Source of the DNA: Microthrix sp041394405
GTDB lineage: Bacteria; Actinomycetota; Acidimicrobiia; Acidimicrobiales; Microtrichaceae
Reading direction: 5' to 3'
Length of the DNA stretch: 64,000 bases
NCBI GenBank assembly: GCA_041394405.1
Contig: JAWKIF010000006.1
Coordinates: forward strand, 1,262,087-1,326,086
How positions within the stretch are numbered: position 1 is the first letter of the stretch; each line of letters begins with the position of its first letter. The position numbers and the translations under genes are program-made. The notes beneath the pieces are model-generated. The model made no database searches, was not told the origin of the DNA, and was given only the letters and a program-made list of their open reading frames with translations. This document shows, piece by piece, positions 7,642 to 15,572 of this stretch.

Positions 7642-8895
7642 TCAGACTACCGAGCCATAGGTCGCCTGGGCACCTGCTCCGGCGCGCCCCGCCGCAACCG
7701 AAGCGGCCAGGTCCTCCGCGAAGCGGTCCGCCACTCGATCGTGGCCGGGCGACAGCATCACGTGCAGCCCGCCCTGCTGACGGTCAAGCGCCCAGCCGCG
7801 CGTGTCCATCTCGTCGGAGACCCCCTCCAGGTCGATCCCGGCATCCGGGTCCGCGGAGATCTCGAAAACCGACATGTCCGGTTCGCCCGTTACCTGCAGG
7901 CCATCAACGGCATCGACGGCCGAGCGGAATCCATCGGTGGCTGCGGCCACTCGTCGAGCCTGGCGTTCGTAGCCGTCTCGTCCCAGGTGGGAGATGGTGG
8001 CCCACGCCCCCGCGATGGGGCCGCCGGGGCGGGTGCCCGCCGCAGTGGCGGAGGCATACAACCCTCCTGGCCAGGAGTCGTACATGAAGATCTGGCGTTC
8101 CATCAGCTCGCGGGAGTTGTACAGCACCAGCGAGGCACCCTTGTAGGCGTAGCCGTACTTGTGGATGTCCGCCGACAGCGAGGTGACGCCGGGGACCGAC
8201 AGATCGAAGGGCGGCACGGCTCGGCCGATTGCCGACCAGAAAGGCAGCAACCAGCCGCCGAGACAGGCATCGACGTGGCAGAGCACGCCCGCCTCGGCGG
8301 CGATGGAGGCCACCTCGGTGACCGGGTCGATGACCCCATACGGGTAGCAGGGGGCGGAAGCCACCAGCATGATGGTGCGCTCGTCGAGCGCCGCCCGGAA
8401 GGCCTCGGGGTCGGCCCGCAGGTCGTCGCGCAGCGCAATGCGAACGCGTTCGACGTCCAGGTACTTGCAGGCCTTCTCGAATGCCGGATGAGCAGTTTCG
8501 GGCGCCAGGATTCGTGGAGTCATGATGCCCCTCGACCGGGCTTCGTCGCGCGCCACCTGCACGGCCAGGAAGATGCTCTCCGTGCCTCCGGAGGACATCG
8601 AACCGGCGCGGGGCGGCGCTCCCAAGAGGTCGCAGCCCCAGCCAACCACATCGGACTCCATGTGCAGCAGCGTTCGGTAGCGGAACGGGTTGAGCGCGTT
8701 CTCGTGAAGGAACATGTCCGCAGCCTCGTGCTGGACCTGCTCCAGTTCGGGGTCGTCGGCGTTGTACACCAGGCTGAACGCCTTGCCGCCTCGCCAATCG
8801 AGGTCGTCGGCCCGCTCGGCCTTCATCTCGGCCAAGAGGCGGTCGCCGGGGATTCCCGCTGGTGGGAACCCCGCAGGTTCTGGGGTGCTGGTCAT
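7642..8895 (-). CDS. PLP-dependent lyase of the sphingosine-1-phosphate lyase / group II decarboxylase fold
   Basis: A soluble fold-type I PLP enzyme of 417 residues. SSGGTESIFLA (about 101-111) binds the cofactor phosphate, CHVDACLGGW supplies the Asp that pairs with the pyridine nitrogen (Asp209), and SADIHKYGYAYKG carries the Schiff-base lysine (Lys246). The run WPGGLYASATAAGTRPGG and the HKYG-x-A-x-KG form match sphingosine-1-phosphate lyases more closely than glutamate decarboxylases. The natural substrate in this organism is unknown. The start at 8895 is set by an ATGA overlap with the DUF3151 gene. The ten codons before it in the longer frame are not conserved-looking. Confidence 0.85.
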   Translation of the reverse strand: MTSTPEPAGFPPAGIPGDRLLAEMKAERADDLDWRGGKAFSLVYNADDPELEQVQHEAADMFLHENALNPFRYRTLLHMESDVVGWGCDLLGAPPRAGSMSSGGTESIFLAVQVARDEARSRGIMTPRILAPETAHPAFEKACKYLDVERVRIALRDDLRADPEAFRAALDERTIMLVASAPCYPYGVIDPVTEVASIAAEAGVLCHVDACLGGWLLPFWSAIGRAVPPFDLSVPGVTSLSADIHKYGYAYKGASLVLYNSRELMERQIFMYDSWPGGLYASATAAGTRPGGPIAGAWATISHLGRDGYERQARRVAAATDGFRSAVDAVDGLQVTGEPDMSVFEISADPDAGIDLEGVSDEMDTRGWALDRQQGGLHVMLSPGHDRVADRFAEDLAASVAAGRAGAGAQATYGSVV

Positions 8896-9335
8896 GAGGC
8901 TGCTCCGTCGATGATGCGGTCCCATCCGGGATCCAACTGGGCAAGGAAATGGTCGATTCGCTCGACTTCGTCGACCTCGTCGATGGCGGCAGCCGAGTCA
9001 CTCAGGCCCACGAGGCAACGCAGGAACCCACGATTGGCCGGGTGCGCCCACCGCACATAGCCCGACCCCCGCCAGCCCGATTGGCGAAGCAGGTCCAGGC
9101 CGCGGTGATAGCCCACCCGGTATGCCGCGTATCGCTCCAGATCGTCACGCCCGGCGTCGCCGAGCGCGGCCCACCCCAGCGACCAGGTGGGGTGCCGCCC
9201 CACGGCGGCCGCAAGCTCGTCCCGGGACGGCGAACCGTCGAGGACGTCGGTCAACGAGTCCGGCGGCGAGGGCAGCACGGTTTCGGGTGGTCCGGTGGTG
9301 GACAGGCCGATGGGCCGTTCGTCGGGTGGTGCCAT
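8892..9335 (-). CDS. DUF3151 family protein
   Basis: A 147-residue actinobacterial protein of unknown function. The core VGYHRGLDLLRQSGWRGSGY followed by VRWAHPANRGFLRCL is the DUF3151 signature. The first 30 residues are proline-rich and variable. There are no membrane segments. It overlaps the PLP lyase by 4 nt, so the two are coupled. The start ATG 9335 has no ribosome binding site but lies 8 nt past a TACAGT -10 hexamer, suggesting a leaderless message that covers DUF3151 and the lyase. Confidence 0.85.
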   Translation of the reverse strand: MAPPDERPIGLSTTGPPETVLPSPPDSLTDVLDGSPSRDELAAAVGRHPTWSLGWAALGDAGRDDLERYAAYRVGYHRGLDLLRQSGWRGSGYVRWAHPANRGFLRCLVGLSDSAAAIDEVDEVERIDHFLAQLDPGWDRIIDGAAS

Positions 9336-9343
9336 GTCGGTCG

Positions 9344-9349
9344 ACTGTA
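9344..9349 (-). promoter_or_regulatory. -10 hexamer TACAGT, leaderless DUF3151 promoter
   Basis: TACAGT on the minus strand ends 8 nt before ATG 9335, which would put the transcript start at or next to the start codon. No convincing -35 is seen. Confidence 0.45.
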
Positions 9350-9391
9350 TCCGCGCTCCTACGGTGAGTCCCTGCCCACCCGCCTGCGGGC

Positions 9392-9408
9392 GGGCGGAAG
9401 CTCCGCCC
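9392..9408 (-). terminator. Hairpin downstream of the HNH gene
   Basis: GGGCGGA/TCCGCCC forms a 7-bp stem with loop AGC, 30 nt past the HNH stop. A competing stem CCCGCC/GGCGGG (9379-9394) overlaps it. There is no T-tract. Confidence 0.45.
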
Positions 9409-9437
9409 TACCCGAGCCCCGGTGGGTTCGACGGGGC

Positions 9438-11411
9438 TCAGCCGGCGCGGCGCCTCGGATTCCACCCGAGGAGCGCCTCATCCGGAGCCAGCGGAGGGTC
9501 GACGAGCCACCACGGCGGTTCGGGTGGCCGCGAGTCCGCCCGTCGCCTGGACCGGGCCGCCGTTGGGCCGGGTTGGACTGCCTGGGTCTGGGCTTGCTGG
9601 GTCTGGGCTTGCTGGGTCTGGGCTTGCTGGGTCTGGGTTGGCCGGAGTTGGCGATTCGCCGCGAGGGCATGCTCGGGGATCGAAGCAGGCCGAGATGGTC
9701 GGTCGGGTTCGGGCTCGGAGGCGCTCCCCTGCCCAGCATGATCGGTCCGGTGCTGGGCGCGGCGAGGCGTGCTTGCGCCGAGCGCCGGCTCAGGCGGCGG
9801 TCGGGGCTCCACCCTCCGCTGCACGGGTGCGTACCCCCACTCTCGATCGAGATGCCCGGGATACGGGCCAACATGGCCCGTATCCGGATCTGCCATGCCT
9901 GAGCGTGTGGCGGCAGCAACCAGGCCCTCGAGGCTGGTGTCGGAAGGTGGCCTGGGAGGACGCATCTCGATGGGTGCGCCACTGGCATTGGTAAACCGCA
10001 AACCGGTGCACGCGGTACCGAGGATGCGGAGGAGCCCGTGGTGGTGCGCCCGGTGGTGGGCTCGACAGATGGAAACGAGGTTGTCGGCATCTGTCGAGCC
10101 TCCGTCCTCCCAGTGGTGCAGGTGGTGGATCTCCAGGCCACGTGTTGCGCCACACCCTGGTACGACACAGCCGAGGTCGCGCCGCAGGATGATGCGGCGA
10201 AGCGCCGGCGGGATGGAACGGGTCGTGCGACCCAGATCCACCGGCCGGGAACCCCGATACCCAACGATGCGCATGCGGCAGTCGCACACCATCTGGCGTC
10301 GTATGGGATCGGGAACGGGCTGGGTGGAGCCATCTGCGAACAGCTGTCCATATCGGTAGTGGAAGTGCACCAGGGTGCGATCGGTGGGGTCGCCCGACAC
10401 GGCCTGGGCATCGACATGGTCGAAGTAGCCGAGTGCCAGGTTGCTCAGAGCGTCAACCCAGGTGATGCGCAACTTCTCATCCGGGTCCTGAGCCTGGTTG
10501 AAGGCCTGGTCACGGGCCGTTTGCAGCGCGCCGGCAACGAGTGCGCCCAACTCGGGGGACAGGTCTGCCCGCATGGCCCAACGACCATCGGCTGTCTCCC
10601 CGAAGCTCACGCTCGACGGGCGATCACCGCTCACAGGTTCGTCCCGTGTGGGCGCCGCCTCGGTGCCTTGGTCGGCTCCAGTTCCTTGGTCGGCTCCAGT
10701 TCCTTGGTCGGCTGCAGTTCCTTGGTCGGACTCGGGGGCGTCCGGGTGGGTGGCGCTGTCCTCGTCGGACCCGTCGCTGCCGACCCCGGGGGATTCATCG
10801 TCGCCGGGCGGGGGAAGCGCCGCCACGCTCGTTCGAAGCTGGGACAGCGTGAGGTTGCGGGCCAGGGCGACGAAGTCCGGTTGGTAGTAGTTCGGGATTC
10901 GGGCACAGATGAGAGCGGCCGCATCCAGGGTGATGGCACCCTCGACCAGCGCATCGATGACCTGGGGATACTCCGTTGCCGCCTTGGCAACGGCAATGAC
11001 CCGGCCGATGACTGCCGACCCGGCGGCCCAATGCAGGGACAACCAGTGGTGCATGGAACGGATGCCGTCGCCGCACCACCAGCCGGTCGTGATCGCCTGT
11101 GCGCAGAGCAGCACCATTTGGCCGTAAGTGGCGTTGGTGACACCGCCCAGCGCACGCATGGAGTCGTTGAGGCGCCCCCCATCGGCATCGGAGAACTCGT
11201 GTTGGGCATGGGGGTCGACCTGAGCGAGGTCGTCCCTGAGCCGCTGCTCGGCCGCGGCGTGAATGCCGGACGGCGGAGCGCCGCGTTCGATCTGCTGGTC
11301 GGCCCCACCAGTTGCGGGCGCCTCAGCGCCGGCGTGCGCCCCGCCCCGCAGGTTGGACGCGAGCTGTTCGGCGGGTGGAGCCGAAGCGTCAACTGGTGGT
11401 GCGGGGAACAT
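9438..11411 (-). CDS. DUF222 / HNH endonuclease-like protein (13E12 repeat family)
   Basis: A 657-residue member of the DUF222-HNH family, multicopy in many actinobacteria and called 13E12 repeat proteins in Mycobacterium tuberculosis. The N-terminal DUF222 region contains GWWCGDGIRSMHHWLSLHWA. The HNH zinc-type domain is CVVPGCGATRGLEIHHLHHW then DNLVSICRAHHRAHHHG (about 415-455). Nuclease activity is inferred from the family. Two low-complexity tracts are encoded by tandem repeats: DQGTxA units (about 227-248) and TQQAQ units (about 589-609). ATG 11411 has no ribosome binding site but lies exactly 7 nt past a good promoter, and a LexA-like operator covers the start codon. The frame upstream of 11411 is open but not coding-like. 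Confidence 0.9.
   Translation of the reverse strand: MFPAPPVDASAPPAEQLASNLRGGAHAGAEAPATGGADQQIERGAPPSGIHAAAEQRLRDDLAQVDPHAQHEFSDADGGRLNDSMRALGGVTNATYGQMVLLCAQAITTGWWCGDGIRSMHHWLSLHWAAGSAVIGRVIAVAKAATEYPQVIDALVEGAITLDAAALICARIPNYYQPDFVALARNLTLSQLRTSVAALPPPGDDESPGVGSDGSDEDSATHPDAPESDQGTAADQGTGADQGTGADQGTEAAPTRDEPVSGDRPSSVSFGETADGRWAMRADLSPELGALVAGALQTARDQAFNQAQDPDEKLRITWVDALSNLALGYFDHVDAQAVSGDPTDRTLVHFHYRYGQLFADGSTQPVPDPIRRQMVCDCRMRIVGYRGSRPVDLGRTTRSIPPALRRIILRRDLGCVVPGCGATRGLEIHHLHHWEDGGSTDADNLVSICRAHHRAHHHGLLRILGTACTGLRFTNASGAPIEMRPPRPPSDTSLEGLVAAATRSGMADPDTGHVGPYPGHLDREWGYAPVQRRVEPRPPPEPALGASTPRRAQHRTDHAGQGSASEPEPDRPSRPASIPEHALAANRQLRPTQTQQAQTQQAQTQQAQTQAVQPGPTAARSRRRADSRPPEPPWWLVDPPLAPDEALLGWNPRRRAG
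9584..9643. repeat. 15-bp minisatellite, four copies, in frame in HNH gene
   Basis: GGGTCTGGGCTTGCT is present in three perfect copies and one decayed copy. It encodes Gln/Ala/Thr repeats (QTQQA) in the C-terminal tail. Since 15 is divisible by three, copy-number change would preserve the frame. Confidence 0.9.
10666..10731. repeat. 18-bp minisatellite, 3.7 copies, in frame in HNH gene
   Basis: CCTTGGTCGGCTCCAGTT repeats with one substitution in the third copy. It encodes DQGTGA units in the linker between the DUF222 and HNH parts. Confidence 0.9.
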
Positions 11412-11419
11412 GTGTTCGA
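11404..11419 (-). promoter_or_regulatory. LexA-like SOS operator over the HNH start codon
   Basis: TCGAACACATGTTCCC on the minus strand matches 14 of 16 positions of the actinobacterial SOS box TCGAACRNNNGTTCGA, including both GAAC/GTTC half-site cores with the correct 4-nt spacing. It shares one base with the -10 hexamer and contains the ATG. LexA bound here would block initiation. M. tuberculosis 13E12 genes are known members of the LexA regulon, which supports the reading. Confidence 0.75.
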
Positions 11420-11447
11420 GTGTACGTGGCCGAACGGCCGGTGGCAA
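11419..11447 (-). promoter_or_regulatory. Leaderless promoter of the HNH gene, TTGCCA-N17-TACACT
   Basis: The -35 TTGCCA (11442-11447) and -10 TACACT (11419-11424) are separated by exactly 17 nt. Seven nucleotides separate the -10 from the ATG, so the predicted +1 is the A of the start codon. Confidence 0.75.
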
Positions 11448-11612
11448 CCCCGGACGACAGATTCTCGAACAAACTTCAGAGGGTGGCGATGCCCTCGCGG
11501 CTGGTGACCGGACCGTCGTTGAGCGACCGGGAACCGGCCAGTCTGCTGAACGCACGGTGGCGTGGTGTCCGGCGTCGTGCGATGACTCCACGAGCCGCCT
11601 GAACGGTGGCTT

Positions 11613-12722
11613 CTACGAGTCGCCGGGGTGGGGGGAGGCGGCCTCGGCCAGCTCCAGGGCCGCACTGAGCTGCTCGGCAGACTCGTCTTCCGGGCCCTCG
11701 ACCGACACCAACGCGTCTACGGGCAGGCGCGGGCCGATGGTGATGCCCTCGCGACCCAGCCCGATTCTGGCCAACCAGCGCGACGGCTTGGGCAGCGAGG
11801 AGAACTCGGGCCCGCTGAGGAACTCGGCCGCTCGGGTGTAGCCGGCCTCGATCAGCTCGCTCGTTCGGGTGAAGTCGTCGTAGCGAAGCTCGGGCCGGGT
11901 GCCGGTGGGGATCACCACCACCTGGCAGCCGGCGGGGACGTTCGACAGATCCCGCATGAAGCGATGGTTCCGGGCGATCCAATACCCCAGCAGGGCGCCG
12001 TCCACCGGGCGGCGGATGGTGGCATCGGGACGTCCGTGGAGACCGACGTGCAGCACGTAGATCCGCTCGGCGCCCAACTCCACGGCCCGAGAGATGGGCA
12101 CGTTGTCGATCACGCCGCCGTCGACGTACCGCCGGCCCTCGATGTCGACCGGCGGGTACACGGCCGGCAACGCCGCCGACGCCAGGATGGCGTCGAGCAA
12201 CTCGCCCGAACCGAACCAGCGCGCAACGCCCGCCGTGAGGTCGGTGGCCACGCATTCGAAACGCAACCTCAGCCCCTCGAAGCTGTCGTGGCGCCCAAGG
12301 AACGTGCCCACGAGCGAGCGAAGGCCCGCCGCAGAATGAACGGACTCGCCCTTGCGGAGCAGCTGCACCAGGCCGGGCATGCGGCCCGACGGCATGAGCG
12401 AGTCGCCGCTGACCTCCAACCACTGGGCCTCCATGCGGCGCACACCGGCCAGCGTCGGGTCGGCCGAATAGGCCGCTCCATTGAGGGCGCCGACCGAGCA
12501 GCCCAACACCACATCGGGCTTGATCTTGCGTTCCGACAGGGCCCGCAGCATGCCGACCTGGACCGAGCCCAGGTTGCCCCCACCGGAGAGCACGAAGGCC
12601 GTGCGTGGTTCTCGTCGGCGCCGGGGACGGGGCGGCTCGCTGCCGTCAGCGGCCGTGGCGGGTTCTGGCAGGGGGCGATCTGTCGACCCCTTGGGCCGCG
12701 GTACCCAGGCTGGCAGCCTCAT
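11613..12722 (-). CDS. Patatin-like phospholipase
   Basis: A serine lipid acyl hydrolase with the patatin Ser-Asp dyad. SGGGNLGSVQVG (about 46-57) is the oxyanion-hole loop and GCSVGALNGAAYS the nucleophile elbow with Ser76. YVDGGVIDNVP supplies the catalytic Asp near residue 203. The 369 residues contain no signal peptide; the Arg/Pro-rich first 40 residues look disordered. The start at 12722 forms an ATGA overlap with the pyruvate kinase stop, which decides against the longer frame to 12779. Phospholipid or lysophospholipid is the likely substrate. It ends 201 bp before the HNH gene, which has its own promoter. Confidence 0.88.
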   Translation of the reverse strand: MRLPAWVPRPKGSTDRPLPEPATAADGSEPPRPRRRREPRTAFVLSGGGNLGSVQVGMLRALSERKIKPDVVLGCSVGALNGAAYSADPTLAGVRRMEAQWLEVSGDSLMPSGRMPGLVQLLRKGESVHSAAGLRSLVGTFLGRHDSFEGLRLRFECVATDLTAGVARWFGSGELLDAILASAALPAVYPPVDIEGRRYVDGGVIDNVPISRAVELGAERIYVLHVGLHGRPDATIRRPVDGALLGYWIARNHRFMRDLSNVPAGCQVVVIPTGTRPELRYDDFTRTSELIEAGYTRAAEFLSGPEFSSLPKPSRWLARIGLGREGITIGPRLPVDALVSVEGPEDESAEQLSAALELAEAASPHPGDS

Positions 12723-14149
12723 GGCACTCGAAGGAGCCTGACGGTGTCGGTCTTGCGAACCTCGGAGCCCGAGCCCCACACGACGGCGATGAGGTCGCCG
12801 GACCGAACATGGCCGGCGTCGCGCACGCGCACCGTGAGATCATCCACCATGGCCATCTCGTCGTCGCCATGGCTGGTCACCATGGGGCTGACGCCCCAGC
12901 TCAGCGCCAGCTGGTTGACGGTTCGCGGTGAGGGTGACAGGCCGATGATGCCCATGGAGGGCCGAAAACGCGCGATGGAACGAACGGTGAACCCGGTGTC
13001 GGAGACGCACACGATGGCCGCAACGTCCAACTCGGTGGCGGCCCTCCAGGCGGCGCCGGAGATGGCGTCGGTGATGGAGTTCGCCACCGAGATGTCGGTG
13101 GTGCGCCGGAGGTTGCGGATGCCACGGGGCCATTGCTCGTAGTCGAACTCCGCATCGGCGCGGTCCGCAATGCGGCCCATCGTGGCCACCACCTCCACCG
13201 GGTCCTGCCCCACCGCCGTCTCAGCGGACAACATGACCGCCGACGTGCCGTCAAAGATGGCGTTGGCCACGTCGGTGATCTCCGCTCGGGTCGGCGACGC
13301 CGCGTGCACCATCGACTCCAGCATCTGGGTGGCGGTGATCACTGGCAGACCCGAGGCGATGCAGCTGCGGATGATCTGCTTCTGAAGGTGGGGCAGTTCC
13401 TGGATCCCGCACTCGATGCCGAGGTCGCCGCGCGCCACCATCACCGCGCCCGCAACCTCGAGGATACCGTCCAGGTTCTCGACTGCGGATCGGGTTTCGA
13501 TCTTGGCCACGATGAGCGGACCCCGAGGCGGCGGTTCCACCCCGAGGCGACGCAGGTCGTGGGCCGATCGCACGAACGACACGCCGATCATGTCCACGCC
13601 CTCTTCAACCAAGGCATCCAGGAAGTACAGGTCCTCGGCTGTGGGGGTGCTCATCGTGAGTCGATCCGACGGCACGTGAAGACCGGGACGCCCCTGCAGC
13701 AGACCCTCGCCGGACACGGTGGCCTTCAGTACCGACCCGTCGTTGGAGCTCACCCGCAACGACACTCCTCCGTCGCCGATGGTCAGGGTGTCGCCGAGGC
13801 CGACATCGTCGATGAGTAGCGGGTAGTCCACCCACAGTCCGTCGGGGCCGGAACGATCGGTGCCGGGCGCCACCTTCACCGTGTCGCCGTCGCGGAGGAC
13901 AACCCCGCCCTCGACCAGCTCCGTCAAGCGCACCTTGGGGCCGGGAAGGTCGGCCAGGATGCCAATCGGGCGACCCACCTCACCCGCCAGGCGGCGAACC
14001 AGGCGCATGCGTTCCAGCGCCTGGCCAAGCGTGCCGTGGGCAAGGTTGAGGCGGATGACGTCCGCCCCGGCCTCGATCATGGCCCGCAGGACGGGCTCGT
14101 CGTCGGACGCCGGCCCCAGTGTGGCGATGATCTTTGTACGGCGAGGCAT
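12719..14149 (-). CDS. pyk: Pyruvate kinase
   Basis: Last step of glycolysis: phosphoenolpyruvate plus ADP to pyruvate plus ATP. The 476-residue length is normal. Motifs in order: TKIIATLGPAS at the N-terminus, VIRLNLAHGT (usually RLNFSHG, so the Ser is Ala here), LADLPGPKVRL, the active-site LIVAKIETRSAVENLDGI with the catalytic Lys, VMVARGDLGIECG, and the Ala/Thr helix PTRAEITDVANAIFDGT. The C-terminal effector domain is present (IVCVSDTGFTVRSIARF). ATG 14149 has no ribosome binding site but lies 7 nt past TAGGCT, so a leaderless transcript is likely. The patatin gene is translationally coupled downstream. Confidence 0.96.
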   Translation of the reverse strand: MPRRTKIIATLGPASDDEPVLRAMIEAGADVIRLNLAHGTLGQALERMRLVRRLAGEVGRPIGILADLPGPKVRLTELVEGGVVLRDGDTVKVAPGTDRSGPDGLWVDYPLLIDDVGLGDTLTIGDGGVSLRVSSNDGSVLKATVSGEGLLQGRPGLHVPSDRLTMSTPTAEDLYFLDALVEEGVDMIGVSFVRSAHDLRRLGVEPPPRGPLIVAKIETRSAVENLDGILEVAGAVMVARGDLGIECGIQELPHLQKQIIRSCIASGLPVITATQMLESMVHAASPTRAEITDVANAIFDGTSAVMLSAETAVGQDPVEVVATMGRIADRADAEFDYEQWPRGIRNLRRTTDISVANSITDAISGAAWRAATELDVAAIVCVSDTGFTVRSIARFRPSMGIIGLSPSPRTVNQLALSWGVSPMVTSHGDDEMAMVDDLTVRVRDAGHVRSGDLIAVVWGSGSEVRKTDTVRLLRVP

Positions 14150-14156
14150 GAACGCG

Positions 14157-14162
14157 AGCCTA
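14157..14162 (-). promoter_or_regulatory. -10 hexamer TAGGCT, leaderless pyk promoter
   Basis: TAGGCT on the minus strand with a 7-nt gap to ATG 14149 and no ribosome binding site between. No clear -35. Confidence 0.5.
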
Positions 14163-14173
14163 CCCAGCCCTGC

Positions 14174-14749
14174 TCATTCCGGGGCGGTGCCCTCGGCCGC
14201 CTCAACCCGGGCCAGCAGCCGGTCCCGCACCGAGTTGTCACGGGTCCGGGCCTTTCCCCCCGTCTTCCGCCAGCCCAGGCGGGACGAATAGAGCAGCGGG
14301 TCCTCGCCGAGGCGCCCCTCCCCCACCTCGGTCACCCGAGCGAAGAACAGGTGGTGATCGATGGCATCGCCCCGATCCCAGGCGGTGGTGACCTGGACGA
14401 CCTCGGCCCCCAGCCACGACAGCGCGCCGGGGACGTGGGGCCAGCCGTTGGTCTCGGTGAGGAACTCGGGCGCGACGTGCTTGAACTTGCGGCCCGGGTA
14501 CGAGAAGTACTGGCCCTCCTCGATCTGGTCGGCGGCCAGCACCGAGACGCAGAACCGCTCGCTGGCGCGCATGAGCGGGTAGGTGTCGTGACGGGGCGAG
14601 ACCGAGGCCATGATGATGGGCTCGTCGAAGCTCACCTGGGTGATCCAGTGCGAGCAATAGGCGCGGGTGACGCCATCGTGGCGGGCCGCCACCACCTGTA
14701 CTCCCGAGATCATCTGGCCAAGGCAGCGCTTCAGGTCGCGATCAATCAT
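14174..14749 (-). CDS. Flavin reductase-like FMN-binding split-barrel protein
   Basis: A 191-residue protein of the flavin reductase-like domain family, which binds FMN and reduces flavin with NAD(P)H, often for a partner monooxygenase. The N-terminal LKRCLGQMISGVQVVAARHD and ITQVSFDEPIIMASVSPRHD are the typical family strands, with the cofactor-contacting SP-x-HDTYPL and ERFCVSVLAADQ. The late HLFFARVTEVGEG fits the family's H-x(2)-F motif. ATG 14749 has GGAG upstream. No monooxygenase gene is adjacent, so the partner is unknown. It is separate from pyk (24 nt downstream) but same strand. Confidence 0.85.
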   Translation of the reverse strand: MIDRDLKRCLGQMISGVQVVAARHDGVTRAYCSHWITQVSFDEPIIMASVSPRHDTYPLMRASERFCVSVLAADQIEEGQYFSYPGRKFKHVAPEFLTETNGWPHVPGALSWLGAEVVQVTTAWDRGDAIDHHLFFARVTEVGEGRLGEDPLLYSSRLGWRKTGGKARTRDNSVRDRLLARVEAAEGTAPE

Positions 14750-14789
14750 GGAGCTCCGTTCGACGTCGGGGGTTCGGTCCCGGGTTCGG

Positions 14790-15572
14790 TCAGTTCAAGA
14801 GCGTGCGCAAACGCGCCGCCTCGCCTCGCCAACGCTCGGCAGGCGCACCTTCGCCGAGCGAGTCGGCGAGGGCCGAGCATGCCGCAGCGGCCTCGTCCCA
14901 GCGGCCCAGGCGACTGAGCACGACGGCGAGTTCCTGTGTCGCCTCGGTCCCGGGCGGACGCGACTCGGCGAGCAACTCCAGCACCCAGGCCAGGCCCTCC
15001 AGGTCGCCGTGGCGACCGTAGGCCACGCGCAGGTTGGCGAGGGTGCGAAGCAGCATCACCCGGTGGCCCACGGGGGCTAGCTGGTCCGGCACCAACGCCG
15101 TACCCAACAGGCGCACATGCAACTCAGCGACGTCGGCGAAGGACATCTGTCGGCCGCCCGCGAACGGGTCGTAGAACCGATGGGGGTCCTCGCCGTGGGC
15201 CAGCAGGAAGTGGCCGGGCATGGCGATGCCTCGCAGCGGCGTTGCGCGGCGCTCGGCCACAGCCAGTGCCACCGCGCTGAGCGACAGCGGGATGCCCCGG
15301 CGGCGGGCCAACACCCGATCGATCAGGGAGTTGTTGGGATCGTAGTAGTTGTTGGTGTTGGGCCGAAGGCCCGAGTCGCCAAAGAGGCTTGCGCACAGTC
15401 CGCCCGGGTCGTGGTCGCCGTGTTGGTCGGCCAACTGGTCCAGCTGCACATCGATGTGGTGGGGGTCCAGGGTCGGGTTGGCGTGGCGGGCTATGGCCGA
15501 GAGGCCCCGTTCCAACCGACCGGGAGCTGCCGGCGCACGCAGCTCTTCCATCAGTTGTGTGGTGGCGGTCAC
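14790..15572 (-). CDS. SirB1-family transglutaminase-like protein
   Basis: A 260-residue protein of the SirB1/transglutaminase-like core-2 family. NNYYDPNNSLIDRVLARRRGIPLSL is the family signature, followed by GIAMPGHFLLAHG, which carries the His of the degenerate triad, and YDPFAGGRQMS. The C-terminal 80 residues are TPR-like helices, common in this family. The molecular function is not established. The start is GTG 15572, overlapping the MFS stop as GTGA, so it is translationally coupled to the transporter. Confidence 0.85.
   Translation of the reverse strand: MTATTQLMEELRAPAAPGRLERGLSAIARHANPTLDPHHIDVQLDQLADQHGDHDPGGLCASLFGDSGLRPNTNNYYDPNNSLIDRVLARRRGIPLSLSAVALAVAERRATPLRGIAMPGHFLLAHGEDPHRFYDPFAGGRQMSFADVAELHVRLLGTALVPDQLAPVGHRVMLLRTLANLRVAYGRHGDLEGLAWVLELLAESRPPGTEATQELAVVLSRLGRWDEAAAACSALADSLGEGAPAERWRGEAARLRTLLN

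Noticed and set aside
7642..8895. Glutamate decarboxylase
   Set aside because: The lysine motif HKYGYAYKG and the YASATAAGTRPGG stretch fit sphingosine-1-phosphate lyases better; the substrate stays open.
11465..11480. Second possible SOS box (TCGAACAAACTTCAGA)
   Set aside because: Only the left half-site matches; the right GTTC half is missing at the required spacing.
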